Of a stretch of DNA of 5,545 nt, positions 1 through 4,507 are shown piece by piece. Both the position numbers and the translations under genes were made by a program. The stretch covers positions 1 to 5,545 of the forward strand of contig DATGNN010000274.1 of assembly GCA_035306725.1 (NCBI GenBank). The letters run 5' to 3'. This stretch comes from JAAYEB01 sp035306725 (GTDB lineage Bacteria > Fibrobacterota > Chitinivibrionia > Chitinivibrionales > Chitinispirillaceae). Positions within the stretch are counted from its first letter, which is position 1. Each line of letters starts with the position of its first letter. The notes beneath the pieces are model-generated. The model was given only the letters and a program-made list of their open reading frames with translations. It ran no database searches and was not told where the DNA came from.

Positions 1-1185
1 TCCGTTACTTACATCTTTGGCAATGAATGAGTAACTATAGGTTTTTTTCTCAGTCGTTAAGTTGACCGGAATAGTGTCTCCGCCAGACACGGTACTGTAA
101 GCACCGCCACTTTCACCGATGTTGGCATAAATCGTTCTCTCATGTGAAGCATATGCATCAAAGGAAAAATGGTACATGCATTCTTTTTCAAGCGTAATTG
201 ATGGCTGAGACAGTTTTACCTTATAGCTGTTTTCTCTGTCTGTGTTTGATAAACTTTCAATTTCGATTACATACTCACCTTCAACAATTTTTCCGGACGC
301 ACTTCCTTCAAAAACATCAAAAACCCAATCTGTTGAATCGGAAAAATCACTATTTTTGATTATATTACCACTGTCAGTAACAATTGGTGTTTCAGATGAT
401 GAAATGGTAAATTCCGGACTGATATCAGAAATTTTACCATCAGTACTGCTTACCATTATCTGGCACTTTTCACCTGAAGCCTCCTGAGGAATAATCCATG
501 TATATTCATTGTCATTTGCAACTTTTTCTGTTATAGTTTTCCACGATTCACCATTAGTATTTGTGTACTTGATTGTAACATTGTTAAGAGAACCGACAGT
601 AATCCATTTGATTTTCTTTTCAATACCCACATTCCATACTTCATCAAATTCCGGTTTTGAAATAATTATTCGTGTAGCGGTATCTTTTTCAAGCACTATG
701 TCACTAAAGGCAATTCTGGCTTTCTGACTGGAAATGCCACAGTTAAACTGCAATTGAACATCATAATCAATATTATGTTCCATAAAGAAAGGTACATTAT
801 AGTTTTTTGGACTTTCTGTCAAAGCAACAGTTCCTGCAGATGTATCAGAATAGATAATTCCGTTTCCTTCCAACTGTGCCCTGATTACAACAGGTTCGGT
901 TGAATAAGCTTTAAATTTGAGAATATAAGCTTCATTTTTTTCCAGTGTGATATTCCCCTGCTGTAATTGAGGTGCATTGTCACTTGCACCTGGAGTATTG
1001 ATATCAATAAAAAAGCGACCCAATGGTTCAATTTTCCCGGTAGCATCAGCTCCATTTGTGTTAAAATTCCAAACATATGTCAAGCTGTCTGAAAAATCTC
1101 CGTTTATAATGAGGTTTTGTGTTTCCTGAGCTGATAATAGAAACACTATTACGGTAGTAATCAAAAATCCTGTACGCGATCCCAT
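1..1185 (-). CDS. Secreted multidomain carbohydrate-binding protein (CBM4_9-like modules), 3' end beyond window
   Basis: This is an uninterrupted frame of 395 codons from an ATG at 1185 to the window edge, without a stop. The start is set by a strong AGGAGGAG six bases upstream. Residues 1-19 form a signal peptide (Arg4, hydrophobic core ending LLSA). Residues about 24-167 resemble a CBM4_9 beta-sandwich: an NLIINGDFSD opening, a Trp near residue 39, and a closing IAFSDIVLEK strand. Residues about 172-261 look like the KRE9/Ser-Thr-rich Ig-like module seen in bacterial surface proteins (KPEFDEVWNVG, KIKW, YTWIIP, EFTI). A second CBM-like module begins at about 274 (NIIKNSDFSD, Trp287) and is cut by the edge. 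No catalytic domain is visible. A glycoside hydrolase or an outer-membrane sorting domain could follow. Known use of these modules suggests polysaccharide binding outside the cell; the substrate cannot be read. Confidence is high for the gene and moderate for the module names. Confidence 0.88.
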   Translation of the reverse strand, partial: MGSRTGFLITTVIVFLLSAQETQNLIINGDFSDSLTYVWNFNTNGADATGKIEPLGRFFIDINTPGASDNAPQLQQGNITLEKNEAYILKFKAYSTEPVVIRAQLEGNGIIYSDTSAGTVALTESPKNYNVPFFMEHNIDYDVQLQFNCGISSQKARIAFSDIVLEKDTATRIIISKPEFDEVWNVGIEKKIKWITVGSLNNVTIKYTNTNGESWKTITEKVANDNEYTWIIPQEASGEKCQIMVSSTDGKISDISPEFTISSSETPIVTDSGNIIKNSDFSDSTDWVFDVFEGSASGKIVEGEYVIEIESLSNTDRENSYKVKLSQPSITLEKECMYHFSFDAYASHERTIYANIGESGGAYSTVSGGDTIPVNLTTEKKTYSYSFIAKDVSNG

Positions 1186-1189
1186 AGTT

Positions 1190-1197
1190 CTCCTCCT
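1190..1197 (-). promoter_or_regulatory. Strong ribosome binding site of the CBM protein gene
   Basis: On the minus strand AGGAGGAG precedes the ATG at 1185 with near-ideal spacing. It is the best Shine-Dalgarno match in the window and fixes the start of a gene whose end lies outside it. Confidence 0.85.
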
Positions 1198-1304
1198 GTG
1201 ATGATTTTTTGAATACAATGCGGATTTTTTTAGTGCATATATTTTATATACAGGTTCGAATTCGTGATTTATTTTTTAAAAACCCGGAAATTTCCAGAAA
1301 ATTT

Positions 1305-1334
1305 ACTATAATGCATATGTCTAAATACAAGCAA
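1305..1334 (-). promoter_or_regulatory. Possible promoter for the CBM protein gene
   Basis: On the minus strand TTGCTT (1329-1334) and TATAGT (1305-1310) are 18 bases apart, which would give a leader of about 110 bases. The match is only fair. Other A/T-rich combinations exist in the same stretch, so this is the best of several weak options. Confidence 0.22.
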
Positions 1335-1446
1335 TAATATATATAGTTTCAGATTCAACATTGTAACAATTCAAATCACATCTAAATGGAAAAGATTAAT
1401 TGATCAGAGTGCATTTATTTAATGTAAAGGTCATATCTGTTTTAAA

Positions 1447-1491
1447 CCGGCAGTGTTATTTAGACCTGTTGAGTATAACCAAAACTGCCGG
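1447..1491. repeat. Imperfect hairpin with perfect 8-bp G/C-containing arms
   Basis: CCGGCAGT (1447-1454) is matched exactly by ACTGCCGG (1484-1491). Immediately inside, GTTAT (1455-1459) pairs with ATAAC (1475-1479) after a four-base CAAA bulge, leaving a 15-base loop. In this A/T-rich spacer a two-part stem with six G-C pairs in the outer arm stands out. On the minus strand it is followed by TTTAAAA, so a late terminator for the hydrolase transcript is possible. A structured RNA or a protein-binding dyad are alternatives. Confidence 0.5.
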
Positions 1492-1834
1492 CAAGTCAGT
1501 ATTAAAACATAGTCAGGTAAATGACAAATTAAAAATCTCATAACCGTGTGATCGCCCCTTAAAAAACTCTGCATCCTCCAGGGATTATTTTTGTCAACCA
1601 GGAACATAACAGCCACTGTACATTGTATTTCTAAACTTGAAGTTAATTTGGTGGTCAATACTGCGAATTCATCACTTCCAGAAAGTAACAGGGTTGATTG
1701 GAGCAATTTTCCCTGCTTAAGGATCCAAAAACTACTTGAAAATGTAAAAGTCTAATGGAATAAAACCGGTTAAACGAAAAAAACTGAGGTCTACATTCTG
1801 TCTGGCAGGTAATTACTGATAAATTATTCCGTTT

Positions 1835-2623
1835 TCAATATCTGACTCTCGCGATAACCGGAAAATGATCTGAAGGGTACCGGCCATTAAAAGCACTACG
1901 GTCAATTTCTGAAGCAATTAAGTGAGTTGAAGCATCTGTAAATATATAGTCTATTCTCGGACCATAACGAAGTCCCAGAAACAGATTTAATGTACCGTCA
2001 AATGAATACGGGTTGAGTTTTCTGAAAACATCTATCATTCTGACAGAACTGTTTTGGTCGACACACGATAACTTTGTTTCACCTTTGAGATATTTTATTA
2101 TGGAATCACGTTCAATTACATTGAAATCACCAGTAATTATTACAGGAAGAGCAGTTTTTCGGTGTACAATTTTATTTACCAGAAGGTTAATACTTTTCTG
2201 TCGTGAAAAAGCAGATTTATGATCAAGATGAAGATTAAACAGATATAATCCTTTTCGGGTGCTTCTTTCTTTAAACAGAGCCCAGGTACAAATTCTGGGT
2301 AATTTGTTTCCCCAGTGAGAAGATCCGGGAACAGATGGTGTATCAGAAAACCAGAATGTTTCAGATTCTATTATTTCAAATCGTTTTGTTTTATAAAGGA
2401 TTGCAGAATACTCTCCTTTTTCAAAGCCATCATCACGAGCAGATCCCAGCTGACTATAGTGTTTTAGATCATCTTTTATATCATCCAGTTGAAACCGAAG
2501 AGCTTCCTGAGTTCCAATAATATCAGGACCTCTTTTATTAAGAAGATTCACAACCATAGGTCTGCGGTTTTCCCAGCGGTTTTTACGATCATGAGCTGCA
2601 CCGTAACGAACATTATAACTCAT
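1835..2623 (-). CDS. Endonuclease/exonuclease/phosphatase (EEP) family hydrolase
   Basis: The product is a 262-residue EEP-fold protein (DNase I, exonuclease III, inositol-phosphatase superfamily). These are metal-dependent enzymes that cut phosphoester bonds. The family's metal and catalytic positions are all present: Asn4 in MSYNVRYG, Glu40 in GTQEA, His132 with Asp134 in NLHLDH, Asp166 and Asn168 in GDFN, Asp225 in RIDYIF, and Asp252-His253 in the terminal SDHFP. The RWENRRP, GEYSAILY and LPRICTWA stretches match the small bacterial subfamily, whose substrate is generally unassigned. There is no signal peptide, so it is predicted cytoplasmic. The ATG at 2623 has no good ribosome binding site. 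It overlaps the stop of a possible upstream frame as TAATG. CTG codons at 2638 and 2632 follow a GGGAG and could extend the first beta strand by a few residues. The gene looks complete and functional. Confidence 0.93.
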   Translation of the reverse strand: MSYNVRYGAAHDRKNRWENRRPMVVNLLNKRGPDIIGTQEALRFQLDDIKDDLKHYSQLGSARDDGFEKGEYSAILYKTKRFEIIESETFWFSDTPSVPGSSHWGNKLPRICTWALFKERSTRKGLYLFNLHLDHKSAFSRQKSINLLVNKIVHRKTALPVIITGDFNVIERDSIIKYLKGETKLSCVDQNSSVRMIDVFRKLNPYSFDGTLNLFLGLRYGPRIDYIFTDASTHLIASEIDRSAFNGRYPSDHFPVIARVRY

Positions 2624-2775
2624 TATATCCAGATACAGAATGTCACTCCCGTTTCGGTATCAACAGCCAAGTTACTGTTATTCAAGAAATTAGTTTCAAG
2701 TAAAATAAAATTGTCCACAAAACGGAATGCCTCAATGTAATTTATAAAGTATTTTAAAATTGAGTTGGAATACAT
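2623..2775 (-). CDS. Possible 50-residue peptide overlapping the hydrolase start (TAATG)
   Basis: A minus-strand frame opens with ATG at 2775 and stops with TAA at 2623-2625. The last A of that stop is the first base of the hydrolase ATG. The arrangement is typical of translational coupling and would explain why the hydrolase lacks a good ribosome binding site. The peptide begins MYSNSILKYFINYIEAF and ends TETGVTFCIWI. It has no recognisable domain, no clear signal peptide and no good ribosome binding site of its own. A TATAAT lies 15 bases upstream, so its message would have a very short leader. Frames of this length arise by chance in A/T-rich DNA, so it is uncertain whether this is a gene, a regulatory leader or chance. 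Confidence 0.27.
   Translation of the reverse strand: MYSNSILKYFINYIEAFRFVDNFILLETNFLNNSNLAVDTETGVTFCIWI
2646..2650 (-). promoter_or_regulatory. Orphan Shine-Dalgarno-like GGGAG upstream of the hydrolase
   Basis: On the minus strand GGGAG lies 7 bases before an in-frame CTG (2638) and 22 bases before the ATG at 2623. It is well placed for the CTG and badly placed for the ATG. If used, the protein would start seven codons (start YLDI region) before MSYN, nearer to the usual family N-terminus. The CTG codon itself is a rare start, so this remains an alternative. Confidence 0.3.
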
Positions 2776-2794
2776 CTTAGCTACAAACTATTAT
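2765..2794 (+). promoter_or_regulatory. Upstream promoter candidate facing the sigma gene
   Basis: TTGGAA (2765-2770) and TATTAT (2789-2794) are 18 bases apart on the plus strand. The predicted transcript would run through the palindrome at 2837-2850 and the short leader frame at 2859 toward the sigma gene. Its minus-10 box shares bases with the opposite-facing TATAAT. Confidence 0.3.
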
Positions 2795-2817
2795 ATAGAT
2801 GAAGGCGTCTTTTTCAG
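2790..2817 (-). promoter_or_regulatory. Promoter candidate for the hydrolase transcript
   Basis: On the minus strand a perfect TATAAT (2790-2795) lies 16 bases from CTGAAA (2812-2817). The predicted start is about 8 bases before the ATG at 2775. It overlaps a plus-strand promoter candidate in the same A/T-rich core. This window's sigma factor has a region 2.4 unlike that of E. coli, so consensus matching is only a guide. Confidence 0.35.
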
Positions 2818-2836
2818 AACAGGGTTAAACGGGGCA

Positions 2837-2850
2837 TACAAATATTTGTA
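2837..2850. promoter_or_regulatory. Perfect 14-bp palindrome, operator-like
   Basis: TACAAATATTTGTA is a perfect dyad of 7-base half-sites. It lies just downstream of the plus-strand promoter candidate and about 60 bases upstream of the predicted minus-strand start. The TACA/TGTA ends recall sites bound by dimeric winged-helix repressors such as BlaI/MecI, but no such regulator is in the window. The identity of the binder is unknown. Confidence 0.45.
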
Positions 2851-2858
2851 CCAGCATC

Positions 2859-2909
2859 GTGAAAAGAAAGATTTTTGTGATTGCCGCTTTCCTGACAGTT
2901 TGTAACTGA
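2859..2909 (+). pseudogene. Sixteen-codon lipoprotein-leader-like frame, possible relic or leader peptide
   Basis: A GTG at 2859 opens MKRKIFVIAAFLTVCN and stops at TGA (2907-2909). The peptide has a basic start, a hydrophobic core and a Cys at the place expected of a lipobox (LTVC), then ends at once. No ribosome binding site precedes it, and no continuing frame carries a recognisable domain. It could be the surviving tip of a decayed lipoprotein gene, a leader peptide, or chance. Confidence 0.2.
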
Positions 2910-2999
2910 GACTTAAAAAAATAATAGTATTGCAGGCAATTGCTTAATTTAGAAGTATATTTTTTTGCAATCACTTGTTTCAGCAGTTTCACAAAATTG

Positions 3000-3028
3000 T
3001 TGGAATTTCACACTATTGGACCTATTTT
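3000..3028 (+). promoter_or_regulatory. Sigma-gene proximal promoter candidate with overlapping dyad
   Basis: TTGGAA (3000-3005) and TATTTT (3023-3028) are exactly 17 bases apart. The predicted start near 3035 leaves a leader of about 25 bases. The minus-10 box lies inside the dyad CCTAT-TTT-ATAGG (3021-3033), which could be a repressor site. Each box matches four of six consensus bases. Confidence 0.33.
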
Positions 3029-3058
3029 ATAGGTTGTTTTTCATAGAAATTATTAGAT

Positions 3059-3913
3059 GTGAACAAACCTTCATTACCTATAGCTGAAGAGGGAAGTCTT
3101 GGTCTGTATCTGAGAGAAATAGGCAAGCTCCAACCTCTTAGCTCTGAAGAAGAAGCCCGTTTAGCAGCCAATATTCGCAAGGGTGACAAAAAAGCTCTGG
3201 ATAAATTGGTTAAAGCCAATCTGAGATTTGTTGTAAGTGTTGCACGTAATTACCAGAATCAGGGATTATCGCTGTGTGACCTTATTAATGAGGGAAATGT
3301 CGGGTTGGTGAGAGCTGCAAAAAGGTTTGATGAAAAAAAGAATTTTCGATTCATTTCGTATGCTGTGTGGTGGATACGACAAGCCATTCTTCAATCGTTA
3401 GCTGAACAATCCCGAATAATGCGTATACCTCTAAATCGCGCTGGTGCAATCCATCGTATTGGAAAAACTCAGATAGAACTTGAACAACGTTATAGTCGTT
3501 TACCCGACACATCTGAAATTGCCCGCGAACTGAATATTCCGGAAAGTGCTGTACAGGAAACCATTAATATTGCATCCAGTCACATTTCGCTTGATGCACC
3601 GTTAAAAGACACTGATGGTTCTACTGTAATAGACATGATTCAGAATCATCAACAGGGGAACAGACCCGATGAGGGAATTCAGGCGATTTCTCTTCATGCA
3701 GAAATTCATCGAATGCTGGATATGCTTACTGAGCGCGAAAAGGAAATAATTAAGCTTTATTTTGGAATTGATAATGAAGTTGCTTATACTTTAGATGAAA
3801 TAGGCCGAAAATTTAATATAACGCGTGAAAGGGTCCGGCAGATTAAATCAAAAGCTCTTGAAAGATTAAAAGGTTTACCTGATGTTAAATCACTTGAAGC
3901 ATTCAGGGAGTAA
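3059..3913 (+). CDS. Sigma-70 family RNA polymerase sigma factor, primary (RpoD/SigA)-like, short FCB type
   Basis: This 284-residue sigma factor directs RNA polymerase to promoters. Domains are in standard order: region 1.2 (about 11-45, SLGLYLREIGKLQPLSSEEE), region 2 (about 48-124, with DLINEGNVGLVRAAKRFD and FISYAVWWIRQAILQSLAEQ), region 3 (about 125-205), and region 4 (about 216-272, ending in the helix-turn-helix TLDEIGRKFNITRERVRQIK). It lacks the acidic region 1.1 and the non-conserved insert of proteobacterial RpoD, as is usual for the short Bacteroidetes/Chlorobi-type primary factors. In region 2.4 a Leu (111) stands where E. coli RpoD has Thr440; Gln108 is kept. The start is GTG, since a TAG lies five codons upstream in frame. 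It has no good Shine-Dalgarno sequence, and an ATGTGA start-stop overlaps it. The gene is followed at once by a small lipoprotein gene. It could be the housekeeping factor or a group 2 paralogue. Confidence 0.95.
   Translation: MNKPSLPIAEEGSLGLYLREIGKLQPLSSEEEARLAANIRKGDKKALDKLVKANLRFVVSVARNYQNQGLSLCDLINEGNVGLVRAAKRFDEKKNFRFISYAVWWIRQAILQSLAEQSRIMRIPLNRAGAIHRIGKTQIELEQRYSRLPDTSEIARELNIPESAVQETINIASSHISLDAPLKDTDGSTVIDMIQNHQQGNRPDEGIQAISLHAEIHRMLDMLTEREKEIIKLYFGIDNEVAYTLDEIGRKFNITRERVRQIKSKALERLKGLPDVKSLEAFRE
3906..3910 (+). promoter_or_regulatory. Ribosome binding site of the lipoprotein gene, inside the sigma gene
   Basis: GGGAG lies in the last codons of the sigma gene, 7 bases before the ATG at 3918. 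It decides that start over an in-frame TTG at 3882, which would bury the signal peptide. Ribosomes finishing the sigma gene would end on top of it. Confidence 0.75.
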
Positions 3914-3917
3914 ATTC

Positions 3918-4169
3918 ATGACAATTATTTATTTGATCACTGTAGCACTGTTTTTATCTTGTGGCGGTCCAGGTTTTGTCGATACATCAAAATTACCAGA
4001 TACATACCAATGTGAGCATATGAAAGAAATATGCAAAGAAGCACGCGATTTTGAAGTTCAATATTCGAAAATGTCTCAGGAAGAACAAAAAGAGTTTGAA
4101 GTCCTTTTAAAAACTTACAATAATCAGTGTAATGATGCATTGGAGGCATGCCGCAAAAGTGGAAAATAG
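3918..4169 (+). CDS. Small lipoprotein with twin CX6C motif, coupled to the sigma gene
   Basis: The product has 83 residues and begins four bases after the sigma stop. Residues 1-15 (MTIIYLITVALFLSC) form a lipoprotein signal peptide. The lipobox FLSC is loose, but LFLSCGG is common among lipoproteins of this kind of bacterium, so Cys15 is probably lipidated and the protein membrane-anchored outside the cytoplasm. The mature part is charged and mostly helical. It has four further cysteines in two CX6C pairs, Cys32/Cys39 and Cys71/Cys78, separated by about 31 residues rich in Glu, Gln and Lys. Cysteines seven apart lie on one helix face, so an antiparallel helical hairpin clamped by two disulfides is a reasonable inference, by analogy with twin-CX9C proteins. 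I recognise no family. The coupling to a sigma factor is clear, but a functional link, for example envelope sensing, is only a guess. Confidence 0.8.
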   Translation: MTIIYLITVALFLSCGGPGFVDTSKLPDTYQCEHMKEICKEARDFEVQYSKMSQEEQKEFEVLLKTYNNQCNDALEACRKSGK

Positions 4170-4229
4170 TCGATTCAATCATTATTTTTATCTGTCTTAA
4201 CCCAATAAAACAGAAATACCCTAATACAT

Positions 4230-4255
4230 AAAATAATTCTAAATTATTTTTCTAG
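4230..4255 (+). terminator. Weak A/T-only hairpin, possible terminator of the sigma-lipoprotein unit
   Basis: AAATAATT (4231-4238) pairs perfectly with AATTATTT (4242-4249) across a CTA loop, extended by one A-T pair, and the run of T bases ends TTTTTC. The layout is that of an intrinsic terminator, but the stem has no G-C pair, so termination would be weak. It is the only hairpin followed by T bases between the lipoprotein gene and the next promoter candidate. Confidence 0.35.
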
Positions 4256-4330
4256 TTAAGAAAAAGTTCAACGGTTTTTTGTAGTTTTGACCAGTACATC
4301 ATAAGTAACTGGATATTCCATATTTATTTT

Positions 4331-4359
4331 TTGATTTTGTACTATTTTGTACTTATATT
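4331..4359 (+). promoter_or_regulatory. Promoter candidate for the orphan-VWA unit
   Basis: TTGATT (4331-4336) and TATATT (4354-4359) are exactly 17 bases apart, one of the best minus-10 and minus-35 combinations in the window. The predicted start near 4366 gives a leader of about 140 bases that contains the nested dyad at 4442-4484. The spacer is almost wholly made of two 10-bp direct repeats. Confidence 0.42.
4335..4354 (+). repeat. Tandem 10-bp direct repeat in promoter spacer
   Basis: TTTTGTACTA (4335-4344) is followed directly by TTTTGTACTT (4345-4354), nine of ten bases identical. The period is close to one helical turn, so both copies face the same side of the DNA. This could be two half-sites for a regulator, or slippage in A/T-rich DNA. 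Confidence 0.6.
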
Positions 4360-4441
4360 AGTCATACGGGGATATATTCAGGGTATTTAGTTTAATCGAT
4401 TTAGCTAATTTAAAAATATTAAAAACTTTGAACATTTTATC

Positions 4442-4484
4442 TTTTCCTGTAACAAACATGTTTTAATACCAAATAACAGGAAAA
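4442..4484. repeat. Nested dyad in the leader of the orphan-VWA unit
   Basis: TTTTCCTGT (4442-4450) and ACAGGAAAA (4476-4484) are perfect 9-base inverted copies. The 25 bases between them contain a second palindrome, AAACATGTTT (4454-4463). The element lies 24 bases before the ATG at 4508 and downstream of the promoter candidate. It could be an RNA structure affecting translation or a protein-binding site. Confidence 0.5.
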
Positions 4485-4507
4485 ACCAAGAGGTTAGGGA
4501 ACACTTT

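Larger units (their letters stand above)
1186..1834. other. Intergenic region of about 650 bp, no convincing gene
   Basis: This stretch lies downstream of the minus-strand hydrolase and upstream of the minus-strand CBM gene. It contains the CBM gene's ribosome binding site, a weak promoter candidate, two short palindromes (CGAATTCG at 1257-1264, GGAAATTTCC at 1286-1295) and the inverted repeat at 1447-1491. A 91-codon minus frame (1431-1706, TTG start) contains GSDEFAVL but is otherwise unlike a diguanylate cyclase. A 39-codon plus frame (1218-1337) has no ribosome binding site. No clear rho-independent terminator was found for the hydrolase gene. Confidence 0.6.
2624..3058. other. Divergent intergenic region between hydrolase and sigma factor genes
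   Basis: This 435-bp region separates two genes read away from each other. It holds promoter candidates in both directions (2765-2817 and 3000-3028), a 14-bp palindrome (2837-2850), and a stunted leader-like frame (2859-2909). It also holds a short dyad ATTGC-AG-GCAAT (2929-2940) and the 50-codon minus frame next to the hydrolase. No full-size gene is present. Confidence 0.6.
4170..4507. other. Intergenic region of 338 bp with regulatory signals, no gene
   Basis: No coding frame on either strand is convincing. The region holds the A/T-only hairpin at 4230-4255, the promoter candidate at 4331-4359 with its tandem repeat, and the nested dyad at 4442-4484. A ribosome-binding purine stretch precedes the ATG at 4508 (AGGG at 4496-4499). 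Confidence 0.6.

Noticed and set aside
242..727. Plus-strand frames of 81 and 72 codons.
   Set aside because: They are antisense to the CBM protein gene, whose minus frame has convincing domains.
1218..1337. A 39-codon plus-strand frame beginning MRIFLVHIFYIQ.
   Set aside because: It has no ribosome binding site, lies across the promoter region of the minus-strand CBM gene, and shows no recognisable domain.
2013..2520. Plus-strand frames of 69 and 61 codons.
   Set aside because: They are antisense to the intact EEP hydrolase with all its active-site residues.
2929..2972. ATTGC/GCAAT repeats followed by a T run as a terminator.
   Set aside because: The short stem is separated from the T run by more than 20 bases, and no gene ends just before it.
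3882..3917. Upstream TTG start for the lipoprotein gene.
   Set aside because: It would add twelve polar residues before the signal peptide and has no ribosome binding site, whereas GGGAG fits the ATG at 3918.
3937..4182. Minus-strand 81-codon frame.
   Set aside because: It mirrors the lipoprotein gene, which has its own ribosome binding site and signal peptide.
4185..4216. TCTGT...ACAGA hairpin after the lipoprotein gene as a terminator.
   Set aside because: Five pairs, a 14-base loop and no following T run.
4291..4312. CCAGT...ACTGG inverted repeat.
   Set aside because: Only five pairs across a 12-base loop with no extension; too weak to call.
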